From assembly GCA_026214975.1 (NCBI GenBank), contig CM047817.1, positions 60,172,407 to 60,236,406 on the forward strand: DNA of 64,000 nucleotides. Direction: 5' to 3'. Positions 10,949 through 22,136 of this stretch are shown here, one piece after another (position 1 is the first letter of the stretch; every line of letters starts with the position of its first letter). The DNA is from Gentiana macrophylla (taxonomy: Eukaryota; Streptophyta; Magnoliopsida; Gentianales; Gentianaceae). The position numbers and the translations under genes are program-made. The notes beneath the pieces were generated by a model. It made no database searches. It saw only the letters and a program-made list of their open reading frames with translations, and was not told the origin of the DNA.

Positions 10949-12371
10949 GATGTCTGGTACATAGGCGGTGGATGTTCAGACACACATGACAGAAATAAGA
11001 AATGGCTCATGACTTCAAAGCTTTTGATGGACCCAAAGTCACATTTGGAGGCAAAGAAAACCCTGGCAAGATTAAGGGGGAAGGCACAATACTCAAGAAC
11101 AATTTGAAGATTCAAAATGTAGCATATGTTAGAGGACTTAACTTCAATTTGATGAGCATCAGTCAATTCTGTGACAAAGGATACATTGTACATTTCAATA
11201 AGGAAGGATGCAAAGTGATTCACAGCCAAACCAACACAGTAATTCTTGCAGGAAGAAGACAAGATAACATGTATGTGGTGGATTGGAAAACAGCCAAGGC
11301 AGAAATATGTCTGCTTGTCAAAAGTAAACAATCAACCAGCTGGATTTGGCACAGAAGGTTAAATCACTTGAATTTCAAGACCATTAACAAACTATCAAAG
11401 AACAAGTTAGTTGAAGGTCTGCCAGAGATCACATTCAAGAAAGAAAGTCTATGAGATGCATGTCAGAAAGGAAAACAAATCAAAAGTTCACTCAAGTCAA
11501 AGCCTTATCAATCTACAACAAGAGTTCTACATCTGTTACACATGGACCTGTTTGGACCAGTCACACCAGTAAGTGTAAGTGGCAAGAAATACACCCTAGT
11601 AGTGGTGGATGACTTTTCAAAATACAACTAGACCATTTTCATGAACAAGAAGAAAGAGACGCTCAAAAAGCTGCCAGATTTGCTGAGAATACTCCAAAAT
11701 GAAAAAGAACTGAAGATCATCAAGATCAGATCAGATAGAGGCATTGAATTTCTAAATGAAATCATCAGAACCTACTGTGAAGAAAATGGAGTGTTACATC
11801 AACTATCTGCAGCAAGAACTCCACAAAAAAATGGTGTAGCAGAAAGAAGAAACAGAACTCTCAAAGAAGCAGTTAGAACAATGATTGCTGAAGCATGCTT
11901 ACCAAAAAGATTTTGGGTTGAAGCAGCAAACAAAGCATGCCATACACAAAACAGATCAACCATCAACAAGTATCATGGAAAGACTCCATATGAAATATGG
12001 AATGGTAAAAAACCTAATATCTCATATTTTCATATGTTTGGATCGAAATGTTTTGTTTTGAACAGGAACCAGCTGCATACCTTTGATGAAAAGGCTGATG
12101 AAGGAATCTTTATGGGATACTCAGACACCAGCAAAGCATTTGGAGTACTCAACAAAAGAACATTGGTGATTGAAGAATCAATACATGTAGTTTTTGATGA
12201 CCAAATACAAATGGTGAAGATCTTAAAGAGGAAGCAGCACAAAGAGAAATCTATACAAATGCAACCATACCAGCTTCTATCCTGAATCATCATCTTGAAA
12301 ATCAAGAGGAGCCACATATCAATTCAACAGAAGAAGCACCAGAATTTCAAGTTCATGCTCAGCATGAAGGT
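10949..12371 (+). pseudogene. Sirevirus A protease and integrase, broken
   Basis: The protease starts DVWYIGGGCS: the active-site D-S-G seen in copy B is G-G-G here, so the protease would be dead even without the frameshift at about 11010. The pre-integrase zinc finger (WIWHRRLNHLNF) stops at 11452-11454, where the first cysteine codon of the CDAC pair in copy B is TGA here. The integrase core follows: LLHMDLFGPV, VVVDDFSKY with a stop a few codons on, IRSDRGIEFLNE and NGVAERRNRTLKEA, so the catalytic D, D and E are all recognisable. The C-terminal part runs to FGSKCFVLNRNQLHTFDEKA and the acidic linker before the reverse transcriptase, with a frameshift near 12200. Integrase joins the DNA copy to the genome. 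Confidence 0.85.
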
Positions 12372-13679
12372 ATGGAAGCACCAAGTGAAGAACAACTTCA
12401 ACTTGATCTAAATTGGCTAAGAGATCATCCTAAAGAACAAGTCATTGGAGATATTCAAACAGGAGTTAGAACCAGAAGACAACTAGAGCACATGCTAACA
12501 TGTTTTCTATCACAAGTGGAACCCAAGACCATAGATGATGCAATCCAAGATGCAGATTGGATCACAGCCATGCAAGAAGAACTAAATGAATTTGAAAGAA
12601 ATGAAGTCTGGGAACTGGTTGACAGACCAGATATGGCCAACATCATTGGAGCAAAATGGGTATTCAGGAACAAGATGGATGAGCAAGGAACTGTTGTCAG
12701 AAACAAAGCAAGGCTAGTTGCAAAAGGCTACTCTCAAGCATAAGGGATAGATTATGATGAAACATTTGCACCAGTAGCAAGATTGGAGGCAATCAGACTC
12801 TTTCTAGCATTTTCTGCATTCAAAGACTTCAAAGTCTATCAAATGGATGTCAAGAGTGCATTCCTAAATGGACTTTTGGAAGAAGAAGTATATGTAGAAC
12901 AGCCTCCTGGCTTTCAAATCAAAGGAAAAGAAGACAAAGTATACAAACTCAAGAAGGCCCTCTATGGACTCAAACAGGCACCCAGAGCCTGGTATGAAAC
13001 ACAATCTCAATTTCTGATCAAGAATGGATTCAACAAGGGAACTATAGACAAGACTCTATTCAAACTAGAGGAAGGAACAAGTACATTGCCAGTACAAATC
13101 TATGTTGATGATATCATCTTTGGATCAGAGGATGAAAAGCTATGTGAGAAATTTGCAAACTTGATGAAGAGCAAATTTCAGATGAGCATGATGGGAGAAT
13201 TAAATTATTTCCTTGGTCTTCAAGTAAAGCAAATGAAGGATGGTATTTTCATTAGTCAAGCCAAGTACACAAGAGATCTAATACACAAGTATGGGATGGT
13301 TACAAGTGGCACAGCAGATACACCAATGTGTGCAAGAGTCATTATTGAGAAAGATGAAACAGGAAAGGATGTTGATCAGAAAATGTATAGAGGAATCATT
13401 GGATCCTTACTATACTTAACTGCAAGTAGACCTGATATAGCATTTGCAGTAGGAGTATGTGTAAGATTTCAAGCTCAACCAAAAGAATCACATCTTCTAG
13501 CAGCCAAAAGGATAATCAAATACTTGAAAAACACTATAAATGTTGGAATTTGGTATCCAAAAGATGGAGGATTTAAATTCATATCATATTCAGACTCTGA
13601 CTATGCTGGATGCAAAATAGATAGAAAAAGCACCTCTGGAACATGTCAAATTCTAGGCACCAGACTAGTCTCTCAGTAA
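12372..13679 (+). pseudogene. Sirevirus A reverse transcriptase, nearly open
   Basis: Starts in the linker (MEAPSEEQLQ) and includes [52 protein letters not shown] and the catalytic [11 protein letters not shown] (YVDD codons at 13101-13112). The only clear break is TAA at 12741-12743 (the codon is GAA in copy B). From 12783 the frame is open to 13679, the best-preserved reverse transcriptase in the window. It continues into the connection and RNase H region with [16 protein letters not shown] and [20 protein letters not shown]. Confidence 0.9.
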
Positions 13680-14040
13680 AAAGCAAAACTCCATATCTAC
13701 ATCAACAACTGAAGCATAATATATAGCAGCAGGTAGTTGTTGTGCACAAGTACTTTGGATCAGACAACAGCTAAGGGATTATGGAGTGGAGGAGGAAACA
13801 ATTCCAATCATGTGTGATAACACAAGTGCAATATCTATTACTAAAAATCCAGTGTTGCATTCAAGAACAAAGCACATTGATGTAAGACATCATTTTATCA
13901 GAGACCATGTTGAAAAGGGAGATGTCATCCTAAAATACATACTCACTGAAAATCAATTGGCTGACATCTTCACCAAGCCACTCAGCTATGAAAGATTTAG
14001 CATGTTGAGAACTGAGTTAGGAATGATTGAAATTGACTAA
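13680..14040 (+). pseudogene. Sirevirus A RNase H C-terminal part
   Basis: After LVSQ the frame hits TAA at 13677-13679 and the RNase H continues in another frame. A further stop replaces the first glutamate of TTEAEYIA (GAA in copy B, TAA here). From 13786 the frame is open and ends IFTKPLSYERFSMLRTELGM, the usual copia pol C-terminus, with the late aspartates (MCDNTSAISI, HIDVRHHFIRDHV) preserved. The frameshift after LVS is also in copy B and so predates the duplication. Confidence 0.82.
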
Positions 14041-14659
14041 GTACCAAAGAGCGGCTAACTGGAGTAATCGGCTAAGTGACTTCATCAACTGGTTCAACCT
14101 TTGCCGTTACAGGGGATGTAGCAGGTAAGGCACTGGTATCCAGTGAAGTTAACTTAACTGATTGTTAAGAACGGTTAAATCTAGCAGCTCAGTGAAGAAA
14201 TCACTATATCGGCTAAGTGACCAGCCAAGGCACTTCACCGAATTAAAGACTTGGACAAATTAAAGTGTGAACAAAATCAATTTTTACTACACGTGGAGAA
14301 TAAGGAAATTATGTAGGATTATTCTGTGGAAGATTACACACGTGGAGATCAACTTATAATTATGGAGGTAACCATATTTTTTTTACAAATGCCTCGATTC
14401 CCGGGCTCTATCATTACTTACCTCAAACCACTCCCCCATTACGCTCGAATATCGCGATTTACATACACAAAATCACGCCATTATGTCATATAACCCTTCC
14501 ACATTCAAACCAAGTTCACACTACCCAAATCACCGGATATAAGCAAGACTTAGGGATTTCCAGAAATCATTACACTCTTTTGCAAAAACACAAGCCCTAA
14601 TTTTGATTTTCTCTACTGCAAATTCAAGTTCACCCTCAAACTTCTTTTAATTTTCAACA
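14041..14659 (+). other. Spacer between pol and the third ORF, copy A
   Basis: Non-coding, 619 bases. It holds two exact copies of CGGCTAAGTGA (14069-14079, 14210-14220), a motif related to repeats in the U3 of the same element's LTRs. The second is followed by CCAGCCAAGGCAC, which resembles LTR sequence at 7431-7457. A pyrimidine-rich stretch precedes the ATG at 14660. This could be a control region for the third ORF; that is inference. Confidence 0.55.
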
Positions 14660-17600
14660 ATGGAATCATCTTCCTCAAACACCCAAGCTGGGTATGAAAA
14701 ATCGATTTCCACTGGATCATTCTTTCAAGAAGAGCACTACTTGAAACTGTACGGAAATGACGAGGATGCCAAACGATTGGCAGCAGGCTGCAAAAACCTA
14801 AAATTATCAACCCTTCTCAACCCTCCAATAACCGAGGTTTGCTATGAAAATCTCATCTCTTTCTGGAAATCTGGAAGATACGTATCTGGGCTCCCTGTTG
14901 AAGAAGGTGACAAGTGGGAAGAAGACAAGATCATTGCATCTGTCAACGGCAAAGACGTGGTGATTACAGAAAAGGTAATTTGAAAACATCTTAAACTTTC
15001 AAATAAAGGTCAAGCAAAAGTGACATTGGTATCACAAAACTTGGACGATTTCTGGGCAACAATTGCCAAAACGGCAAACCAAGGATCTACAAAATTCAAC
15101 TATCTTAGATCTGCCTTAAAGAAACCGTTCAATGAGTTTAGTGCCCTAATTGGTAAAACCATTGAAGAAAAGTTGGGATCAAATAATGCCATGACAGAAA
15201 TTAGAATGCGGCTAATGGGAATCATCTACAACAATCTACAATTCAATTGGGCAAAATACTTCTTTCTAAGAATCAAAGAGCAAATCCAAGGTGAAGTAAA
15301 AGCAGCAAAGAAGGGGACAAAAGAAGGAAAGACAAAGAAAGGACAATTCTGGGTGAAAAAGTCATATGGGATTCAGTTACACTATCTGTTGCAATGTCTC
15401 AAAGTCCCTACTGTACAACTCCACAAACTGCATGAATCCAAAGTCATGTTTACCTATGTTAAACAACAAAAGAAGGCAGGAGAAGGGAAGAGAAAGAAAT
15501 CCACACAACACACTACCAGTCAAAGAAAGAAGCAAAAGGTTCAGCGAAATCTTGACAAGACAGACTTTGGCAAATTAATTAATGAAGACGAAGAAGAAGA
15601 GGAGTCTCACGCTGAGGCAGACCAACAAGAAGAAGAAAATGTCAGTGAGGATGTACAACATCCTAATGAAGAAGACATTGGAGATGATGAGGAATCTCCA
15701 GAAGAAGCTGCGCAAATGTCTGCAAACGATATAGATGATCGAATTGCAAAATACCTTGAGTGGAAGGAAGGTGATTCCCGACAACAGCTTCAAGACTCTA
15801 ACCGCATGCTTGCAGAAGTGGCATAGCTATTTGATTTTCTAGGAATCACAACTCTGGTTGGTGTACTTGATGAATCACCTTTATGGGAATTGGTTGATGC
15901 ATCCAAGGAAAAACTGCCCCAGATCTCTGACAGACAGAGTGATGACTCAGAAGATGTTGGAGATGATCATGATCAAGATGATGGTGACGATCATGATGAC
16001 AATGATGATAATGATCATCATAATGATGATCTTGATAAAGACAGAGAAGAGGAAACTCCTACACCAGATGCAATTGATGATACCACTCTTCTCCGTACAT
16101 TTTTAAACCCACAAGCATCCAACAAGTCCACAACTCCAGCCAAAGACAGACCACTCAACCATTTGTCTTTCAATATTCGACCGGCGACACAAACATTATG
16201 GACTTTGGTTCGGTTCGCCGCCACTCCAGTCAAGGCAACCTGGCAGCGCAGAGATAGGGGAACAAGAAAGCTCAAGCCACACCAGCATACACATCTACCT
16301 AAATTCTTGAAGATTTGGAAATTGGAACAGATGTTACTCAACATCAAGACAAGGGACAACAAACAGACCCAGAACCAGCTGACGTAAGGCACAAACTCTC
16401 TCAGCTGGGCACTGGCATTACAAATGAAACTTTTGAGAAAGCGGCAGATTTGTTGGCTGAAGAATTGGAGCAGCAAGCCATGTATCTCAGATCCATGACT
16501 TCAACATTTAATGACAAAAGCTCCTCCATTGAGCAAAAGTTCCAGGCCATTGCAGAATACATTGATGCACAAAATATTGTTGTTCAACAACAGGGAAATC
16601 TGATGAGGCAACTCAACATTAACATCACTAACAATCTTGCAGGCCTCAGACAACACATTTCCCAAGAAAATGAATCAATGGAATTGGCTTTTGGCACTAG
16701 ATTTCGTAGTGTTACTTGAATGATCATCACAATAGATTCACATCTATTGAATCAAAACTTGACTCTCTGATTGGAATGGCTGAGGCCACAAATAGCATAT
16801 TACTCCAGCAAAGGGATGATGCTGCCAAAAAGGGGGAAAATCAGGATAAGCCTGAAGGATCAACAATTAGACCCCCAAATTTCACTGAAGAACAACTAAG
16901 AGCAAGGGACAGAGAAATAAGGATCAGGAATGAGGTAGAAGAACAACAAATGAGGGCTAGAGAAGAAAGAGAAAATGCCCTAAATGAACCCTTCACTGGA
17001 TTTCCTCTTCCTATGCAAAGAAGAGATGATGATAGGGACAGATCCGACAGACAGCAAAGGCCTGGATCTAATCAGCGAAGAGGTTCAGCAAGTCAACACA
17101 AACTTAGCACCGGAGGAAACACACAGAGGCAAAGCAGCACTCTCAGATATCTTGGGAACACAGAACTTACACTGGTCACCAAAGCAAAGCGAGAATATGA
17201 AGCGGATGTCTTTGGACCATGTAAGAGAATTTTTGAGTACAGAAGGACTTTATCCTCATTCCTCACAAGACGAAGCATGGGCTGATTGGCTAAGCTATCA
17301 AGATGAAAGGATGAGAACCGATATGACCATCTTGTGCAATAATGAAGTCAAAAGAGAGTTTGCACTTCTCAAACAAACCAACAACAAACCAAGCTCAGCC
17401 ATACCCATCTATCTGCAAAGGACGAGAAGACACGCTTAACCGAACAACAGGAAGACTTCAACTATATGGCAAAATTCTTCAATCCTATGGGAAGAATGAA
17501 CAAAAAAGATCAGTGGAGTCTCTACAAAAGTCTCAAGTTTGCTGACTCACACATTACTGAAGCTAGAGAGAGACTTGAGAAATATTTTGGAGAACCTAGG

Positions 17601-17780
17601 GCAAATGAGACCATGCCAGACTTCAACAGACTCTTTGCCAAGAAAGTATTCAAGGGAGTATCTGAATACACAGCTATGGCATACTGGAAGTGGAAGTTTC
17701 CAGAAATTGATTGGAAAGACATTGAAGAGGTTCAGACTACAAAGTTCAAGAGATACAAAGCTGAATTAAGCAAGATATAG
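14660..17780 (+). pseudogene. Sirevirus A third ORF, uncharacterised, broken
   Basis: Starts MESSSSNTQAGYEK and ends FKRYKAELSKI at 17780. About 1,040 codons if the copies are compared, split here by a TGA at 14981-14983 (CGA in copy B), a TAG at 15824-15826 (TGG in copy B) and frameshifts near 16140-16400, 16720 and 17200. N-terminal 270 codons: a globular-looking domain (NLISFWKSG, VVITEKVI, YFFLRIKEQI) similar in style to uncharacterised ORFs common near plant copia elements. Then come a Lys/Arg-rich patch (GKRKKSTQHTTSQRKKQKVQ) that could be a nuclear signal, long acidic and Asp/His runs, helical Gln/Glu-rich segments and an Arg/Glu-rich stretch. I see no signal peptide or membrane segment, so an envelope role is not supported. 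Function unknown. Confidence 0.75.
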
Positions 17781-17913
17781 TATGTAATCTTTGAATAAAA
17801 TCTTTGAACTTATTGCCCTATGATGGATGAATAAAATTGCTGACTTTTTGTTCTGTTATTATGAAAAATTTTGGATTACTTATGTTCAGGCTTATGAGGG
17901 TTTTGGCATCATC

Positions 17914-17927
17914 AAAAAGGGGGAAAT
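17914..17927 (+). promoter_or_regulatory. Polypurine tract, Sirevirus A
   Basis: AAAAAGGGGGAAAT just before the 3' LTR: the RNase-H-resistant primer for plus-strand DNA synthesis. Confidence 0.88.
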
Positions 17928-19336
17928 TGTTAGGAACATTTTATTATGTTTTGATGATGGCCATACCAGCTGTTATAGCAAGCCTGAAATAAGTTAGAAT
18001 TCTCTGTATAAGTCTTTACATAGAGTCTGACATGTTGTATATGTTGAGTCAGACAAGTATTGTACAAGTTGGTAGAACGGCAAAGTAAAACAGACATTCG
18101 GCAGAGTGAAGCCAGCCAAGCACCAGCAGAGATACAATGAAGACTTTATGGTCTGACTTATAACCAAAGAAGTCTGTGATGACCTTGGATAAGTCTAAGT
18201 TATGTTTCAAGTGATTAAAACTTAATATTCAAATATGTTGTACACTGATCTCACCCCAATCAAGGATCAGTGAAGTACAAAGATTCTCCTTAAACTAAAG
18301 CAAAAAAAAGAAAACAGTGAATCGGCTGAGTAAACTGACCTTCGGCTGAGTGAAGAAAAAACGGTGAAGGAAGAGCCAAAAATGGCTAAGTCAGAAGGAT
18401 CACTCGGCCGTTCAGAAAACAGCGAAGTAATACTTACCAGATCAGATTTAATATATGTTGAAGATTCAGAAGATCATGCATTAAATAGAGGATCAATCAA
18501 GGACGGATTTTCTGCTATACGTTTGAAGAAAAAATCCGATCACTGAAATCAAGGAGAATGCAATTAAGGGGGAATCAAGAACAAAATCAAGGATTATTCC
18601 CTCATTAATATAGCCAATGGACGGAATTTCAAAATCAAGGTTATTTAAGGCTATAAATAGGAGGCATTGACAGACAAACAAAAACAACGATCTGAGAAAG
18701 AAAAATTAAGCAGAAACTCTGTCAATTTAAAAAGCCTTCTCTAAACTTACAAGGACTTATCTAGAGATCAACTCAGACATCAGAACTACAAATTCATATT
18801 CAGCACTGAGATTGATCAAGCAAGTTGGTGAATCTTATTCACATCAAATTGAAGCAACTGAATCAGAAGCAATCTGAGAAGGAGTTGTGTGTGTGATAGC
18901 TGCAGAAGGATTTTGATCTCAAGGAGCAGTGAAAGAGACCGAATCACTGAAGCTATTGCAGTCAAGGAGTGATAGTCTTGTAGATTGTGAAGCTTGGGAA
19001 GTCAAGGACAATCATACTATTGTATCTGTGAAAACAATAGTGAATTCCTCCTATCATCACAGGAGAAGAGTGGATTAAGGGATTACACCACCCTGAACCA
19101 CTATAAGCATTATGTCAATTTATTTTCTGCAAATTTCCTTTACATCATTTACTTAAATTGCCTAGATCATAACTTATATCTGTGACTACCAAAACTGATT
19201 TGAAAACAACATAGTAAGAAGGGACTTATCCGCTGCCCAAAAGCTTTTAAACATAAGAAAAGTGTTTGAAACTCCACTATAGTCATTCACCCCCCCCCCC
19301 CTCTGACTATAGTTTCACCCTTCTCTGGGAACAACA
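17928..19336 (+). repeat. Sirevirus A 3' LTR
   Basis: 1,409 bases, TGTTAGGAAC to GGGAACAACA. The TATA box is at 18651-18660. It shares variants with the 3' LTR of copy B and not with its own 5' LTR: GGGAACAACA end, a 12-C run, ATGTTGTACAC and TATTTAAGGC. Confidence 0.93.
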
Positions 19337-19464
19337 AAAATGGATGAAAATTTGAGAAAATATGGGAGGAAAATAGTGTTTTATGAAAGAATTTACGGAA
19401 AGGAAATATTTTTGGGAAGGAGAATCGGATTATGTCATGTCTCTTCATTGGCAGAAAAAACGTA

Positions 19465-19692
19465 ATTGGCGCGCGCCAATAGGTAATGGCGTGCGCCATA
19501 TCTGCAAAATGTGAATCCTTAGGTCTCCGTGATTGCAGTGGTGTAGGTGTGCAGGGTGCGTCAGTTGGCGCACGCCAAAGGTGAATGGCACACGCCATGC
19601 TTGTCTTATTGGTGATGTGTGAGTAGGAAACATGGCGCACTCCATTAGAGGGTGATGCATGCCGCACGCCATCTACTTATGGCGTAAGCCAT
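19465..19692. repeat. Cluster of GGCG-YR-CGCC palindromes (Athila A, downstream of the env-position ORF)
   Basis: Seven copies of a 14-16 bp near-perfect palindrome, starting at about 19465, 19486, 19565, 19585, 19632, 19659 and 19679. The first, ATTGGCGCGCGCCAAT, is perfect. Others are ATGGCGTGCGCCAT, TTGGCGCACGCCAA and ATGGCGTAAGCCAT. Four of the six gaps between starts are 20-27 bases. All seven recur in copy B at 56258-56484. Confidence 0.85.
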
Positions 19693-20044
19693 TATGCCTA
19701 GAAAGGTGAAAAAGTAGCTAAAAACAATCAAAACCCACAAAAATAATGCAATTACCGCTAGAAAATGAGCTAAGAACTGGCAATGCAAAACATCAGCATG
19801 GGTATGACACTGAATAGAGAGATATTTGGTAGCAAGTTTCATGAAAAACACACAACACAAGTACTAGTATCATATAAACCAAATGCAACAATCCCCAAAG
19901 TAATAACATACCACAAATCATCCAAGTAGCACACATGCAACACCAAAGTACTACAGAACATAGATAATAATAAAATGTATCAAGGCCACATACGGCCAGC
20001 TAAAAGCACGTCAAAGTAAAGTCTAGTAAACAACATGAACTGGA

Positions 20045-21754
20045 TCAAACATCAAGAGTGGAGGTAGGAACAGTAGGGAAATTAGTAGAGCTCTCAGGAT
20101 GAACCACATCACGTCCCTCTACGTCCTCAATCTCAGCATCCACAACAACAAGTAAACTAGATGGAGCAAAAGTCATAGGACTCAATAAACCAGTCCCCTG
20201 GTTCTCTGCTGTATAAGGATTCACCAACATCTGAATGGGGTCGTCAGATAGAGCAGCAGAAAGCAAAGTATGAAGACTCGAGCTACCAGCCTCAGCACCA
20301 ACAGAAGATGTGATCACTGAACCATACAAACCCAATCACTGAAACCAGCACTAATTGAAGGACCGAAAGCGGAGCACTCCCCAGATTTGTACCTGTAGAA
20401 ACAAAACTAGAAACACAACTCGAAGCCACGGTACGACGGGAAGTCCTAGAAGGGGTTGATCCGAGTGTAGGGATTGGTATGGAATGGATCCAAGCAGGTA
20501 AGGTATAAGGTACAACCTGACAGGAATCAAAATTAGATGACAAATCCCCAAAAACAGGTGCACAGGCAATAGAAAAAGCATGCTGGCCACAGAGTCCTAA
20601 ATGAATATCATTCGACCACTCGCGGGTTCTCTCAAAACCTCACAGCATATTAGCATTTATGGCCACCAATCCACCTCGAATAGCCATCTCTGACGTAAGA
20701 GAATCAAATCTAGCCCTCAAAGCAGGATCTTGAATGTAAGAAGACTGAGGAACATGAGGGTCAGGTTGATTCGATGAAGATGCACCAGGGAGGAAAGGGT
20801 CCTGAGAAGAGATGATAGCGGTTGAGGCTGGAACTAGCTCTGGAGGTTTGAAATCAAAGATACTTGGTCCAATCATAACATTGGCCGGAGGAAACAAGGC
20901 GTCACCAGGCAGATTCTTAACCTTGGCATGGGCACAGAGTTCAAAAATGAGCAATGGAAAAGGCATGTTACGTCCTTACGGTGATGGACAAAGAATTCCA
21001 TAGCCGTTCGGAAGATAAGATGCCCGACATTAACAGGCACTCCAGTAAAGATGTCATAGAAAAGATAAAACTCAGCATAATTGAAGGTATTGATGTGTTG
21101 GGTCGGGATGATGTTGTGACTCACAAAGTGTTTCATGACCCTCACATCCTTAACTGCTCCTGCAAACTTAAACCTTTTTTTCCTACATTGTAGCATCGGG
21201 GTAAAGAGCCCTTTAACCTCTAGGAACTTCAGAAGCAAGTTTGCCTCTTCATTAAGCCCTCATACACTGAAATATATGGTTTCCAAGAGAATTTCGGGAA
21301 CAACGAAGAACTCATTGATAACCGTAGGAGAGAAAGGGACAGCCTTGGTACGAACAGAAACTGACTCAGCCTCTGCCTTAGATGGGTCCTCAGAAAAGAC
21401 AGAATAGAACTTGGCTACGATAGTACCATTCACTACAGAAGTGCGATTCTCGGCTAAGGCTTCCCACTTACGAGTTCTAATGATGTCGGCAATCCGTGGG
21501 CTAACAGACTTGAACTCAATACCGCGTTCAAAATGAAGAGAACGAGTACTAAAGTACGTCTCAAAATGCTTAAAGGCAGTCTTACTGGCATTTTTCTGAA
21601 AGAACAAATCTCTTTCTGCGGCACTAAGAGTACGGGATTGCACAACCTCGGTGGGACTAGGAGGGTCATTAGTTTTTCTCTTCTTGATATTGTCACCCTT
21701 ACGAGTATTATGACGGGTTGAGAATTCAGACATGGCTAAGGTGGTGTTTAACAC
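20045..21754 (-). pseudogene. Athila A env-position ORF, putative plant transposon protein family
   Basis: Minus strand; the likely start is ATG 21733 (MSEFSTRHNTRKGDNIKKRK), with an in-frame upstream ATG at 21754. The first segment includes RTKAVPFSPTVINEFFVVPE. A TGA at about 21260 (CGA in copy B) interrupts it, and the next segment has VMKHFVSHNIIPTQHINTF and FYDIFTGVPVNVGHLIFRT. This order resembles the domain annotated in plants as a putative plant transposon protein (Transposase_32 type), which is common in Athila-like repeats. The C-terminal third (Pro/Ser-rich, then SVGAEAGSSSLHTLL) is in other frames down to 20045. It lies between integrase and the 3' LTR, the position of the env-like gene of Athila, but I see no envelope features. 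Function unknown. Confidence 0.65.
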
Positions 21755-22112
21755 AACAACAATCCAACAATCAAATTAAAGCCCATCTCCTGTTTCAATA
21801 TCTCAACCAAAATAAAACCAACTAAAATTATTGAAACAAATGAGAAAGCCAAATAACCTTGTTGAGTGCAAGAACACCACCAGGACGGCAGAGCTTTCCA
21901 GAAAAGTAGGTGAAGATGCCGGAAATGCTGAGAGCAACCTTCCTCGTGTCCACGGGTTCCTTCTTCCAAAAGAAAGAAAAAAAAATGGAGTAAAAAATGG
22001 GGTGAGGGAAGATGAAGGAATGATGGAAAAAGGTGTTTGGGGTGAAAGTGGTGGAATTGGAAGAGAAGACGGGAAAAAAACCGATGAATAAGGAGAAAGA
22101 AAGGAAGAAAAA

Positions 22113-22124
22113 CCGTTTATATTC
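22113..22124 (-). promoter_or_regulatory. TATA-like motif upstream of the Athila A env-position ORF
   Basis: GAATATAAACGG on the minus strand, followed by a long pyrimidine-rich leader and then the ATG at 21733. It may be an internal promoter or may be chance; the AT content of the region makes false matches likely. Confidence 0.25.
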
Positions 22125-22136
22125 AAACTCTGCCGA

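Larger units (their letters stand above)
7260..19336 (+). mobile_element. Sirevirus-like Ty1/copia element, copy A
   Basis: A complete element in outline: 5' LTR 7260-8660, primer site, gag, pol in copia order (protease, integrase, reverse transcriptase, RNase H), a third ORF, polypurine tract and 3' LTR 17928-19336. It is flanked by a 5-bp target duplication AAAAT (7255-7259 and 19337-19341), so it inserted as a unit into the Athila sequence. The long Gag with an acidic Ser/Asp tail and the extra ORF after pol fit the Sirevirus (SIRE/Maximus) lineage. All large ORFs contain breaks, so this copy is defective. Confidence 0.93.

Noticed and set aside
15858..16106. Met/Ile-rich small ORF (also 52565-52927)
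   Set aside because: It is the shifted frame of the GAT/CAT-rich Asp/His run in the Sirevirus third ORF.
19287..19860. Minus-strand ORFs rich in WRAP/WRVP-type words (also 56080-56653)
   Set aside because: The words come from reading the GGCGCACGCC palindromes; frames are short and overlap one another.
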